The notes: generated by a model not told the origin, from the letters alone. A stretch of 64,000 bases of DNA from Podocnemis expansa (GCA_007922195.1 ML681989.1:45954251-46018250), one strand, 5' to 3'; positions 24,866-35,910 are shown, counted from the stretch's first letter. Made by a program: numbers and translations.

Positions 24866-25780
24866 GAATCATAGAACTTAGAGATGGAAAAGACTTATTA
24901 GGTCATCCAGTTATGTTCTTGCCAATGAAGAATTGCTCCCTGCTATGCTGATACTTTGTCAAATCTAATGTGTATGTCCTAAGAAATGAAGCTTTAACAT
25001 TTCTTTTGGGGAAATGCCCACAATTTAATACATGTCACTGTGAGGATTCCTCCCCACCACCACACACGCTTGATAATCACGCTTAGTTTCATCTCATTAC
25101 TCCTAACTGTTTCACTTCATATCACTTTAAATAACATTGCTATAAAGAATATTTAACTATTTAGCCTTTTGTCAGAAGTCATCTTTCTAATAATTTCTAT
25201 TACTCTTCTTTAAACTGTTGTCTGGAACAATGGGGTGACCAGAACTGTTCATCGGATTGTGGAAATGGATGCAAATCCATCCACCCTACTAATCTGCTAT
25301 GTGTGTGCATGCATGTGTGATATGAAGTGTAGCGTGTGACAGGCCATTGTGATGTCAGACGTGACTCAACCAATTGCTCCTTGCAAACAATTGGTTGAGT
25401 CACCTCTGACATCACAATGGCCTAAGAGTCTTGGCATGCCACAAATATATACCTTATTGTAGCTCCATAACTCATTTCTGTTTTGCAGATTTCCCTCCAT
25501 CCACTGAATATCTGGCTCTTAGTTTATTTTTCAGCTAGATATGTCATCTTTGCATTTTCCCAGCTGAATCAAATTTTTGTTATTTTCTTCTCATATTTCA
25601 TTGTTTGTTTTTTCATTTCTCTCTCTACTAGTGTTTAAGCCTCTCTTAATTTACTATCATACACTCTATTCTTCAGCAATTCACACTTTCAGCTAAATCA
25701 TTAATGAAAGTATTAAGCAACACCACTAACCCTAACACACGCACCCATGGTTCTCCACTAAACTATGTGAGAGATGGAGG
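24866..25780 (-). mobile_element. CR1 LINE fragment, antisense, highly decayed
   Basis: Reading the minus strand gives CR1 3' sequence. The plus strand begins agaatcatagaacttagaga followed by gacttattaggtcatccagt, the reverse complement of the CR1 3' UTR. Near 25700-25770 it shows words such as taaatcattaatgaaagta and taagcaacaccactaac, the antisense of the CR1 reverse transcriptase C-terminal region. A segment of about 200 bases around 25245-25445 does not fit CR1 and includes a long hairpin, so it is likely a later insertion. Divergence is heavy. Confidence 0.7.
25341..25423. repeat. 36-bp-arm inverted repeat (hairpin)
   Basis: The left arm 25341-25376 (starts aggccattgtgatgtcag) and right arm 25388-25423 (ends ctgacatcacaatggcct) are reverse complements with one mismatch in 36. 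The spacer is 11 bases. Each arm contains tgactcaacc or its complement. The flanking sequence is decayed CR1. This is either a palindromic MITE or a local inverted duplication. Confidence 0.95.
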
Positions 25781-26067
25781 AAACAGAAGAGCAAGGTTTA
25801 GCTATGAATTGCCCGCCTTCTCTGTGTGTAAGTAAGATCTTCACTCGTGTTAATTAGTATAGTTGCATTTTTATATTTAAGTTCAAATTACAGTTCCATA
25901 ATCCATTTTAGCAGAAACCTGAGGTAGCACAATTCGCTCCTTTCACTTAAAAAGTGCTAAAAATAGTAAAGCTGAAAGCTAACTGCTTTGCTAAAAATTA
26001 AAAAAAAAAAAGTTTTGCATAAAAGTAAATAAGGTTTTTCCTAAATTTTATTTATATAAATAATTTA

Positions 26068-27591
26068 TATACCATATATAATCAGGTATAAGCCGATCCA
26101 GGCACAAGCTGACCCCCCAATTTTGAGCCCAAAAAAGAAGCTAAAATTGGTGATCCATGTATAAGCTGAGGTCCCCTTTTGGTCTTGGCCCCTAACCTCC
26201 CACCCATTGATGCTGGCTTCCTCTGGAGTTTCTGACAGCTCCCCTACCCCAAAATCTCTGCTGCTGCTTTTCCCTTGCCCCCACCCCCTGCTGTCCATTC
26301 CTCACTCTTGCCCTTCTGCTCTGCCCTTTCCTCACTTCCCTTACCTCTGCTGCCCCCTGTGCTGCCCTTTCCTCACTGCTACCCCCCTGCTTACTTCTCA
26401 GTTTCCTGTTGCTGCCCCCTGTGCCGCCCTGTCCTCACTGTTGTCCCCCTGCTCCCACCTGCTCTGCCCTTTCCTCAGTGCTGTCACCTCTGCTGCCCCC
26501 CCACCGCTGCCGCCCGCTCACTTCTCATTTACCTCACTGTTGCCCCTTGCTGCGCCCTTTCCTCACGGTTGCCCCCTTGCTCCCACCTGCTTTGACCTTC
26601 CCTAACTTCTGCCTCCTGTTCTGCCCCTTTCTCACTGCTGCTCTCTGCTCCTCCTACTTCCCCCTCCTCACTGCCACCCCCTACTTTGCTCTTCCCTCAC
26701 TGCTACCTACTGCTCCCCCCTGCCCCTTCCCCACTGCTGCCCCCCCGCTCTGCCTCTTCCCTCACTGCTGCCCCCCCGCCACTTCCCCACTGCTGCCCCC
26801 TTCTCTGCCTCTTCCCTCACTGCTGCCTCCCTGCTCCTCCTGCTGCCCCCTGCTCTGCCCTTTCCTCACTGCTGCCCCCTGGCTCTTCACTGCTGCCCCC
26901 CTCCTCTGCCCCTTCCATACTGGTGCCCCACTGCTCTTCCTGCTGCTCCCTGGCTCTTCACTACTGCCCCCCAACTCCCTTCTCAGTGCCCTGCTGTTGC
27001 TCCCCTGTTCCCCAACACCCTTTCCACCCCTTTCCCCATCACCCCCAGCCCCTGCTGCCATTCTTCCTAGCCTGCCAGCCCCGCCCCCAATCCTCAGTCC
27101 CTGTCACTGCTTCCCTGGGCTCCCCAAAAACCCTGGGTCCTCCTGCCACTTTCCCCAGACTCCTTGACCCCCCCCCCCAAATGCCCGAGCCCTGCTGCCC
27201 CCTTCCCTGGCCTCCTTGAACCCCCCCCCCCAAACCCTCCTGACCGTCCCATCACTTTCTCCAACTCCCCGACCCCCTCCCCAACCCCCGGTCCCGGCCA
27301 CTGCTTCCCTGGCCTCCCTGAATCCCCCCCTCAATGTCCAGGCCGAGGCCCCCAGGCCTCCTTATGTGGCCGCTCCAGACGCCGGGGTCCCCTCCTCTCT
27401 CCAGCCCCAGCCCCCGCCAACTGCCCAAGATGGCTGCCCAGCAACACCAGGGCTCTGGCTTGCCACATGGTCTGGGAAACTCCTGGGCTGGGGCTGTCTA
27501 CTGTATTGTCTTGAGTATAAGCCGAGCACCTATTTTCAAGCCAATTTTCAGGCACAAAATTTTCGGTTTATAGGCGATGATATACGGTATA
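26068..27591. mobile_element. TIR element with a C-rich minisatellite interior
   Basis: The left terminus (26068-26099, starting tataccatatataatc and containing tataagccga) pairs with the reverse complement of the right terminus (27560-27591, starting tataccgtatatcatc and containing tataaaccga), with a handful of mismatches over about 27 bases. Subterminal repeats of the same gtataagc(c/t)gag word occur near 26159 and 27515. Outermost bases are TA on both sides, which may be a target duplication or part of the TIR. The sequence between is almost entirely a pyrimidine-rich repeat and encodes no transposase. The superfamily is not assigned. Confidence 0.7.
26270..27340. repeat. C-rich (CTGCTGCCCCC-like) minisatellite
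   Basis: Degenerate tandem units combine words such as cactgctgccccc, gctctgccc and cctcactgct in variable order up to about 27000. They then change to units like ctgcttccctggcctccttgaaccccccc. Unit length varies, so the array is irregular. The plus strand is C-rich with runs of 9-10 C (27171-27180 and 27220-27231), and the complementary strand is G-rich and could form quadruplexes. Open frames of up to about 250 codons across it, rich in Pro, Leu, Ala and Ser, are products of composition. Confidence 0.85.
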
Positions 27592-28092
27592 CTGTTCTCA
27601 TCAGTACAAAATTAATGATAAATAATAGTGTAATTCTCATTGTACTTTTAAAGCCATATCTTCCACTAAAAGCTTTTGAGCAAGAAGTCATTCTAATATA
27701 AATCTAAGTAGGGCCACATTAATATAATGGTTATTTAGAGTGAGATTGCTTGGTTAGTGCACTCATCTTTCACTTACAAAAATTAGATACTAATCTGGGC
27801 CATGGGGGATTGGGAAATTACTTTATTTCTGATCTTTTTACCTACTTCAGCACATCATAAAACTACAATATAGTTTGGCACAATTCAAATTTGAATTAAC
27901 GGCATGCTGATATACTGTATATGAAGGTTTAAAGCATGCATACTGTGAATTGCTGAGGCCATGTCTATTACTACCACATTTTGATAAGTATAAAATAATT
28001 CCAATTATAAAAACAAACAAAATTGATATAGCATAGTAAAAAAGGGGAGGAAGAATTAAAATTCAAGTGCTATTTGCTGAATAAATTTATTC
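27592..28092. other. Anonymous AT-rich spacer
   Basis: Nothing was recognised between the TIR element and the next MITE. Confidence 0.5.
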
Positions 28093-28100
28093 TCTGAGGA

Positions 28101-28392
28101 GAATAAAACAAACAAGGAGTCCTGTGGCACTTATAGACTAACAAATTTATTTATTGCATTAGCTTTCATGGGATAAAATCCCACTTCATCAGACACTTTG
28201 AAGATGGAGGAATTTACAGAATGGGAGGAAATAATTGCAGGGAAGCACAGTTCCCCCATCTTCAAAGCCTCTGACGAAGTGGGATTTTTGCCCATGAAAG
28301 CGCTTGCAATAAATAAATGTGTTAGTCTTTAAGTGCCAGAGGACTCCTTATTTGTTTTACTAAATGAGACTAACATGGCTGCACCTTTGGAA
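28101..28392. mobile_element. Palindromic MITE (family A), perfect 8-bp TSD
   Basis: Perfect flanking duplication tctgagga at 28093-28100 and 28393-28400 defines a 292-bp element. The left half carries ggagtcctgtggcacttata, then gactaacaaatttatttatt and cccacttcatcagacac. The right half repeats these in inverse order (gacgaagtgggatttttgcc, then gttagtctttaagtgccaga and ggactcctta), so the element is largely a fold-back. It ends in the family terminus (actaacatggctgcaccttt). An 8-bp duplication fits the hAT superfamily. There is no coding capacity. Other copies lie at 33233-33427 and 47521-47760, with partial copies at 40097-40235 and 55100-55150. Confidence 0.9.
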
Positions 28393-28549
28393 TCTGAGGA
28401 AAGTGAATCCTTAACTTTGAGACATTTTTTATTTACTAATTTTAAAAGAAAAACAATTTTCTGATAAAATACCTTTAAAAGTCTAGACATAATTTAGAAA
28501 CCTCTACTACTCTAAGAGGTATTTTATCATCTTGTTTGTAATAAAAACA

Positions 28550-28860
28550 ACATTTTCTAGTCTAGAAAAGAGGAGACAGAGGGCACATGATAACAGTTTT
28601 CAAGTATCTAAGAGGTTGCCAAGAGGAGGTGGGAAAGAACTATTCTCTTTAATCACCAATGATAGGACAAAAAGCAATAGGCTTAAATTGCAGCAAGGGG
28701 GGTTTAGGTTGGACATTAGGACTAACAACTATTGGAAGTGTTTAAGAACAGTTAGACAAGTACCTGTCAGGGGTAGTTTAAGAGAGTACTTTGTCCTGCC
28801 TTGAATGCAGAGGATTGGATTTGACGACCTCTCATGGTCCCTTCCAGTTTCTCTGATTTT
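28550..28860 (+). mobile_element. CR1 LINE 3' fragment with internal deletion
   Basis: Recognisable CR1 words are agtctagaaaagaggagaca, acatgataacagttttcaag, gcaataggcttaaattgcag and ttgacgacctctcatggtcc. After ggttggacattagga the sequence jumps almost directly to ggaagtgtttaagaacag, so roughly 80-90 bases of the usual sequence are missing. It is 5' truncated and its final octamers are lost. Confidence 0.85.
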
Positions 28861-28876
28861 GGGGTAATTCAGAGTG

Positions 28877-29866
28877 TGTGACAGGCTGCCCCAGGAACCT
28901 GATACAGTGTGCCACTGTGACTCCTGATCTCCACTCATGAGCCCTGACTTATGGCGCTTTGCCAGGTGACTATTCACTCCTGAATCAGTCCACACTAGCC
29001 TCCTTCGTCTGATCAGTCCCAGGCAGTGAGTGTGCACCCACTGGCTATCTATGGGATGCTCCCCAAGTGAGCACCCCTAATCCTCAGACATTACACCAGG
29101 AACTTCCATCCTACAGGGACTGAGACCCTTCCACCAACCACCCTTGACTCCTTGACCTTTGTCCATCCATTTGACATAGAAATGGATTGGCCCAGCCTCT
29201 CTGATTCACACCCTATAAAGTCCACACAGCTTTAGGTAAAAGAAAGAAGTTTATTGATTAGACTACGATTTTAAGTGAGTATAAATGCACAATCATGTAA
29301 TAAAGGAGTCAGAAATTATCACAAGTAAAAATATATAAAATGCATGCTATGCTATTAACACTATTCCAAGGGTATTCTTTAGTCTATCTTCCTCTTTCTT
29401 ACCCACAAGGCTGACTATTGGCATCGTCCAGCTAGCTCAGACCCTCCTGGCCAGGTGGATAGGCTCAATATCTTTCATTTGCTTCTAAGATGGTGTTCTC
29501 TGGCAAGAGTCTGCATCTCCTCTCCCTCTCTGAAAGTGTCTATGTTCCTTTTAATTTCCCTTTGGGTCCCCTTCCTCCTTGGCTGTGATGATTTCCTTTC
29601 TTCTACCTGATCCAGGGAGGACTATTTGCATAGTTTTTGTCATGTAGGTCTCCAGTCACAGAGATGTCATGAGGGTCTAAGTTATGCAACATGCTTCACA
29701 TTTGGACATATACATGATGCTACAGGGAACAAGATACCATAACAGTACAGTAGAGCATTCAGAAGGAAACTTTGCATGGCATACTTGGCATCAAACAACA
29801 CTATTACACTGCAAAAGTGAGCAGAAAAGTTACACAAATCATAGCCCATTGCACATCATGTGACAG
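28877..29866. repeat. Possible LTR-like or other dispersed unit
   Basis: The 8-mer tgtgacag occurs at 28877-28884 and 29859-29866, bounding about 975 bases. The interior has wording typical of turtle dispersed repeats (ccctataaagtccacacagc, aagaaagaagtttattgatt). A TG start and a CA before the right copy would fit a decayed solo LTR, but the same pattern could be chance or a target duplication of some other element. No viral coding sequence is present. Confidence 0.3.
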
Positions 29867-30327
29867 AGGGAAACATCACTTAACCAAACATTCTATGTGC
29901 CCATCTTTTTTTTCCTAGCTGCATGCTTATATGTTGCATCTTCAGCTTCAGCTATGCTACTACTTTTACTAGAGCTGGCCAAAAATACATGGGAAAGTTT
30001 CCCAGTTTGTGGGAAATTTTGTGGTTTTGACATTTGATTTTGTTCTAATCAAAATAAATCCATTTAAAAAAATAAATTCCAAGAGATTGGGTATCCTGAG
30101 AAACTAGCCTCAGAAAAACTGACACATGGTGTTTCCAAAACAGAAACTGCTCTCTGAGACCTAACAGCTGCTGAGTAAAACTGGCATTTTGGATACTGAC
30201 AATTTCATTGAGCATCTAGGGGTGCTTTGAGGATCCACTACCTATGGGGAACTGAAGGATGGGGCTGCTCTGAAGCCACAGACCCTAGGAACCCTTTCCA
30301 TGACTTCCAGCTGTCTGACTCCACAAC

Positions 30328-30850
30328 CAGGGTTAGATTATCGAAGGGGCTTTAGGGGCTTAAAACCCCTAAAATCATCCGGTGCACCCTCCTGCCCCAC
30401 TCAGCACTGATAGACTACCTTGACAGAGCTATGAGGATGGGGGGCAGGGCCTAGAGCTAGTGGCCGGGCTATGCATTCCCACCCTACCCATGTACTAGCT
30501 AGTCTGTCCCCGGGGACGGGTGGGCTAGCGTCTGCTCACTCCACCCTGGTGTGACCAGAACTTGGCTCTTCACCAGCCCAGCGCGGTGGTGCAGCTTCAG
30601 GGCCCATGGCCCTGAGGAAATGCATTGGGGGGGCATGGTGCCATGCTTCAGCCACCCTCCCCCCCCACCACAGACTAGCCAGAGCGCAATTGGAGCAGGA
30701 GTGCCCTCTGACCCCAGGGCATCCCTAACAATGGGAGGCCTGGTCGCCATAATGGGGCATTTGGCTTCAGGTGGGAGGGGCATGGTGGGATGCAGGAAGT
30801 TCTGCACTGCTTGCCCTGTAGTTTGGAGCTGAACCCAGTTTCATTGTACC
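30328..30850. mobile_element. Non-autonomous hAT-like element (family C), right end unclear
   Basis: The left end cagggttagattatcgaagg resembles the CAGGG...GATTA termini at 9718 and at the right end of 48400-48930. The GC-rich interior shares phrases with 39630-39780 (caggagtgccctctg). No matching right terminus was seen. The 8-mers tccacaac (30320-30327) and accacaac (30848-30855) match at 7 of 8 positions and may mark the borders. Open frames inside are compositional. Confidence 0.5.
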
Positions 30851-30855
30851 ACAAC

Positions 30856-31624
30856 TAAGTGGTAGGAAATATGGAATCCCTGGCACAGTAGTCTGCCCAG
30901 GAGTTGGACATCAGAAGATCTGGCTTCGCAGTATCCCAGGGAGCTGTCAAATTTCCCACACACAACCTTGCCTTGACTCACCAAAAGTTTATTGAACTAA
31001 AGATTATTCTGCAAAAACATTTCAGGTTCACCAGTGAATGACATTTTCCAACAAACCTTTTACATCAGAAAATCTCCAGCTAGCTGTAACTATGACTAGC
31101 AATCAATCCTTTTCAGGGCCAAAAAGGCAGATGCATAAGCTAGACCTAGATCACTATATGAAAGTTATGTCATCATGCAAGTGAATAAGTTTGGTACAAA
31201 TGACCATCCACAAAGCAGTGCAAGTAACTATTCACAAAGAACCATCTAAGGTGCAAAGTAAACAAATTGAGAAAACAAGAGACATTTTATCTGCATTGTT
31301 GCTGTTCTAGTAATCTTAGAGGTTATTCTTAAAAATAGAGGACCTGATTCTCATTTTGTATATGGCCATTTTATTCCACTAGGACAATCTAGAGGAGCCT
31401 TAAAATGAGTGTAAAAGTAGTTAAGTATCTTTTGTACTGAAGGACTTGTGTAAAGCAGCCCTAGTTATATTAGGGTCAGAACTAAAAGATACAAAATATT
31501 CAGATGAAAGTGTTCTTTACAAGTTGTTTGTGTTCCTTTACAAATAATTTCTTAAGTAAACAACCCAAGTATAATATGAAATTATTTATTGAATAGTCCT
31601 TTCCTGTAACAGTTATTTACCTTT
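30856..31624. other. Anonymous sequence
   Basis: No gene was recognised. A phrase near 31328-31346 (gaggacctgattctcattt) is common in dispersed amniote repeats but too short to classify. Confidence 0.45.
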
Positions 31625-32024
31625 GGTTATGTCTACATCTGCAAAACTTAGTTCAGACTTGTTAGTCTGAACTAAGAAGTTCAAGGTTAGTTTGAACTAA
31701 CCCCATGCTTATAAATTCAACCTAATTGTGCATTCTAGTTTGAACCAATGCTTAGTTCTAATTAGAACATGTGGTTAGTTCAAACTAACTGGTTTAGTTC
31801 AAACTTAGTAAATTTGAACTAAGCATTAGTTTGGGTCTTGGCTGGATTTAGTTCGAACTAATGTTCAAATTAAGGCGTTTAGTTTGAACCAAGTGCCAGT
31901 ACTAACTAGTTTGAACTAAGTGTTCCTTAATTTGAACTAAGAAATTTTAGTGTGGCCATGGGCTAAATTAGTCTGGATTAATCTTCCTTAATCTGGACTA
32001 ATTTGCCAGTGTAGACTTAGCCTT
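31625..32024. mobile_element. MITE family B (ggctatgtctaca termini)
   Basis: The left end ggttatgtctacatctg and the reverse complement of the right end (aaggctaagtctacact) form inverted termini. The interior is built from repeated short palindromic words (agttcgaacta, tttgaactaa and variants), including a perfect 13-bp-arm hairpin at about 31649-31678 (cttagttcagact...agtctgaactaag). No coding capacity. Related elements lie at 40891-41781 and 62443-62644. A clear target duplication was not found. Confidence 0.8.
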
Positions 32025-32045
32025 AAAGTCTAAGTACTACAAATA

Positions 32046-32701
32046 CAGGGGTTAAAGTATAATTTGGTGAGCCCTGGAACCTGCATGGGTGGGCCACCCT
32101 CCTGCACCCCAGCTCCTACCCCCCAAACACCAGCCACCACCTGCCTACCCTGCACCCCAGCTCCTACCCCCAATATCCATTCCCCATCCCAAAATCCACC
32201 CCCAGCCCCCAATACCCACCCCCAATACCCACCCCTAGCCCCCAATACTCACCCTCAAAATCCACCCCCTGCCCCCAATACCCTCCCCTAGCTCAGGTGC
32301 GCCCAATAACCCCCCACTACCAACGCAAGCTGGGCAGGCCCAGCGCTTACTGGCAGCTGTGCATTAGGCTGGGAGACAAAGCAGCCTGCAGGCTCCACTT
32401 GGAGACTTCTGCCTCCATGCGCAGTCTGTGTATGTGCAGGGGAGCTGGGCAAGCCCCCTGTCCTCGCTCTCCCCTGCCTGCTGGAACACAGCAGAACAAC
32501 TTCTGTGGCGTTTGGGCCCCTAAAAATAGAAAATGGAACCAGAATGCTGTGTTCCAGGGCCTGCTATTTTTAAATGATGGGCCCTGGAACACAGCATTCT
32601 GGCTCTATTTTCTATTTTTAGGGGGTCCAGAATACTGAGCCCCTAAAAATAGTGGGCCCTGGAACAGCTTTCTCCTGCATTCTGGCCCACGTTAACCCCT
32701 G
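32046..32701. mobile_element. hAT-like element with perfect 8-bp TSD
   Basis: The flanking duplication tacaaata is perfect (32038-32045 and 32702-32709). Termini are inverted: caggggttaaagt on the left and, on the opposite strand, caggggttaacgt on the right. The left half is a C/A-rich irregular tandem array (cccccaatacccacccc-like words, about 32100-32290). The right half contains a 45-bp-arm palindrome. No transposase was seen. CAGGG-type ends plus an 8-bp duplication are characteristic of hAT transposons. It starts only 21 bases after the end of the family B MITE. Confidence 0.92.
32517..32624. repeat. 45-bp-arm palindrome inside the hAT-like element
   Basis: Arms 32517-32561 and 32580-32624 are reverse complements with about three mismatches (outer cccctaaaaatagaaaat, inner gtgttccagggcc) around an 18-base spacer. 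A third partial copy of the arm follows at about 32638-32665 (gcccctaaaaatagtgggcc). Confidence 0.93.
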
Positions 32702-32709
32702 TACAAATA

Positions 32710-33224
32710 CATAATATTTAGAAGAAATATAAACATTTGGAACTCACATGATAACTCATTATTAGTTTCATGCCATGGACAACATTTTCTATAGTCCTGT
32801 GCCATGAAGCAAGGAGAAAGGGTGGGCATTGTATATCAGTACAATATACAAAGTCTGGGCACAATACAGTACTTAATCACAAGGACTATATTTTTGTAGT
32901 ATTGCTGTCAGTGCCAGTTTCTGCACAGTAAAGACATCTCTACATAAGGGACAGGATATTTCACCCTTTTCAAAAGGGGGTACAGAAGCCTTTCTGCTCT
33001 CTAACTTTAAGAACAGTGCTATCAAGAACTCCTGTTGGAGAGTCTTTGATGCACACTCTACAGAAGACTGCAGCATATAGGCCCAATGGAGTCCTGTGTG
33101 TCAATGGCACTGAAAGGATTGCAAGAATGTGATTGGAGGGGTAATGAGTTATATTTATACATGAGGAATAGTTTTATTCATTTAAGAGGTTTCTTCACTG
33201 AACAGTTTTAATAGGGATACACAG
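32710..33224. other. Anonymous sequence
   Basis: Nothing was recognised. A 67-codon minus-strand open frame here has a Cys pair (CPLC) but no recognisable domain and no supporting gene structure. Confidence 0.4.
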
Positions 33225-33232
33225 GCTCTTAG

Positions 33233-33427
33233 CAAGAGACGCAAGGAGTCCTGTGGCACTGAAAGACTAACAAATTTATTTATCGCATGAACTTTTGTGG
33301 GAGAAAATCCCACCTCATCAGATGCTTCAAATCTCAGGTGATAAATAGATTTGTTAGTCTTTCAGTGCCACAGGGCTCCTTGCTTCTTTTGCTGAACTAG
33401 GCTAGAACAACTGCCCCTTTGGAATTG
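33233..33427. mobile_element. Palindromic MITE (family A) with 8-bp TSD
   Basis: Flanks gctcttag (33225-33232) and tctcttag (33428-33435) differ by one base. The element carries ggagtcctgtggcactgaaa, gactaacaaatttatttatc and cccacctcatcagatgctt, then the inverse half (agatttgttagtctttcagt, gccacagggctcctt). It ends with agaacaactgcccctttgga. It is shorter (195 bp) than the copy at 28101 because the central spacer is reduced. Confidence 0.88.
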
Positions 33428-33435
33428 TCTCTTAG

Positions 33436-35863
33436 GTACCTGAAGCTTTTGTTTAGCATGTTCTGTTTCAAAAATTTGCCTTAATAATATTCACAACCAC
33501 TACAACGTTTATACAGATTGATGTGGAATCCATTAATTCTTCCAACAGGCTTATTTTTATGTCAGGCACCCACTTCAGACTCTATATACTTCAACACTAC
33601 TCATTCCAATGGGGAAGTTAAGGTCTTGATTTTTTTACCTGAAGAGAATGTTTGTAGTTTTGAACCCTTTTTTGTCTTTGGACACAATTTTTATTTGTAG
33701 ATAAGCAATTACTTCTTTACTCTGCCCATACTATAACAAATCAATTTTAGTGTAAAGAATAGCTAGCTTATGTGATGTTTAAGTCAGTTACTACTTTTTG
33801 CCGGCTCCCTTGCCTGAAGAAATATCCCTGTGCATTATACTTCTATAATACATCTTCATTTGTGTGGAATCTGGACACTCCGCATAACCTATATAAAATG
33901 CAGTTACCACCAGAAAACTTCAGAATACTTTTCACTCTAAACTTAATCTAACTTACAAATTTAGGAGAGATATGTTTCTTTGGAACATCTATAATCGGGT
34001 GTAATTCCTGTTCTGTATTTTCATCTCAATTTACATCTAACAAGACTGTCATCCCCAATATTTTGTCCACAAAAATGATTTCCTACTGCGAAGTACTTTT
34101 TTAGTAAGAAGTTGGTTCCATACGGTAAGGAAAGAGAATAGGTCCTTTCTACTGTATTAAAATTCTAGTGTGTGACATCTGTTTTGCATATGAATTCAGA
34201 AGATGCATTTTATGAAATAAAATGTAACTAGTCATTTGCAATATGTTATTTCGCACCTCCTATATGTATTTTGTAAATTAAATGTCATGCTTTTTTATTT
34301 TATTTTTAATTTAATTAATTACTTTATTTAGGCTGTAATCTAATTTCTGATGGATTGCCCACAATAGAGCTTTTCCAGTCTTCATTATTGTTACTGCATA
34401 TGATAATAAATCAGATTAGAATTCAAATACAACATGAAAGACTTGAAAGCTATTTCAGATGAAAACATTGTGGCAATTCACAGAAAATGTCCTTGTGGGT
34501 TTTGGAACATTTACATGTTTCAAACTGCAGCAAAGCCCATATAGCCACATAGTTTTGAATTATTATAGTAAGCTTAAAATTGTCTAAGGGTAATTATTTA
34601 AAGTTCAATACTTATTTTTAAATTTATAGTGCATACTTTCCAACTGGCAAAAGTCTAATGCTACATTGTTGTCCATAAAGGGAAAAGTTGTACAAGTTTC
34701 TAAAAAAGAGATCAGATATTGGGTCTGAACCTCAGCTGGTATATTAGCATAGCTCCACTGAAATCAAAGGAACTACTCCAGTTTACACAGTTGAGGAAGT
34801 TTACTGGTATAAAAGATCCTGTATCACTTGCAGCTGATGTAGATGACACTGTTTGGGTGGCTGCAATGTCAGTCTTGCTTGATCACAGCATCACAGAACT
34901 CAGTTTAACAAGAACAACAAACAAATGACCTGCAGAGTGTTGCTTTTGAGTGGTTTTTTTTTTCCTAAAACAAAATAAAAACCTCAGTCTTGCCTTCAGG
35001 GACAGAGAACAGAAACCGCAATAGTAATGGATATCCTGACAATGATGAATATCCAGCTTCTACCTTTAATACCATCCTATATGTTCTCATGGCTAATTTC
35101 CCTCAGAGGCACAAATAAAGTATCGTGTGTTTGAGTACAGTAATACACAGCATTTGTCTTTTGTAATTCCTATCATGTGGGGGATAGGATATAAGATGAT
35201 GTTCAAAGATTACTTGTGTGTTTCCCTCCTTCCCTGCAACATTAGAACACATTTAAAAACTGCTTGGAGTAGAAAAAAATCTCTAAAGGGGGAAAAATGA
35301 GTTCTCCTTACAATAAGAACATCATTATTTCAGTTTTCTATGATCACTTATAGGTAACACATTTTTCATATTCATGTTTCCACTGAGAAACCAGTTTAAA
35401 CAACATTGATGGTAGAGGGGAGGAGAAAGAGAAGGGTTAATGATCCTTCACATTTCAAGTCACCAAACAGCAGGAAAAGATTAAAGAAGCTGTTAAGAGA
35501 TATGGAAAACTGAAAACATCATACAATGGTAGCATGCTTTTGATTTACAGATTTTTGCTTCAAATAAGTCAGCAGAATAATATGGAGAATTCTATTGTGA
35601 TGTAGTCACAAGTGCAGTAACAACATAGCAAAGGACCAAATTAGGAAAAAAAAAAGTGGGAGGAGGGAGGCTGGATAAGGGAAAAAGAGACCATCAAATG
35701 GGGAAGAAATCAAATATAAAAAGAAATAAAATGGACCTATTCAACTATTATGATTAAAACTTAAATTATTAGGAATGCTGAATAATAGAAATTAATACTG
35801 GAAACTTGCTGAATGGTTTGCGTTTTTTTTTTTCTAAAAAGGAACAGGAGTTTTTAATGGCTT
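33436..35863. other. Anonymous AT-rich sequence
   Basis: No exon or RNA gene was recognised. A segment at about 34715-34800 (gggtctgaacctcagctggt, agctccactgaaatcaaagg, ccagtttacacagttgagga) has wording and imperfect inverted symmetry typical of an old dispersed repeat. Confidence 0.45.

Positions 35864-35910
<47 letters not shown>

Noticed and set aside
26207..27701. Overlapping open frames of up to about 250 codons, Pro/Leu/Ala/Ser-rich, on both strands
   Set aside because: They lie in an irregular C-rich minisatellite. All frames are open because stop codons are rare in such sequence. There is no domain and no start context or exon structure.
32873..33076. Minus-strand 67-codon frame with CPLC, considered as a RING-like exon
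   Set aside because: Only one Cys pair is present and none of the remaining zinc ligands are at the right spacing. No splice context was convincing.
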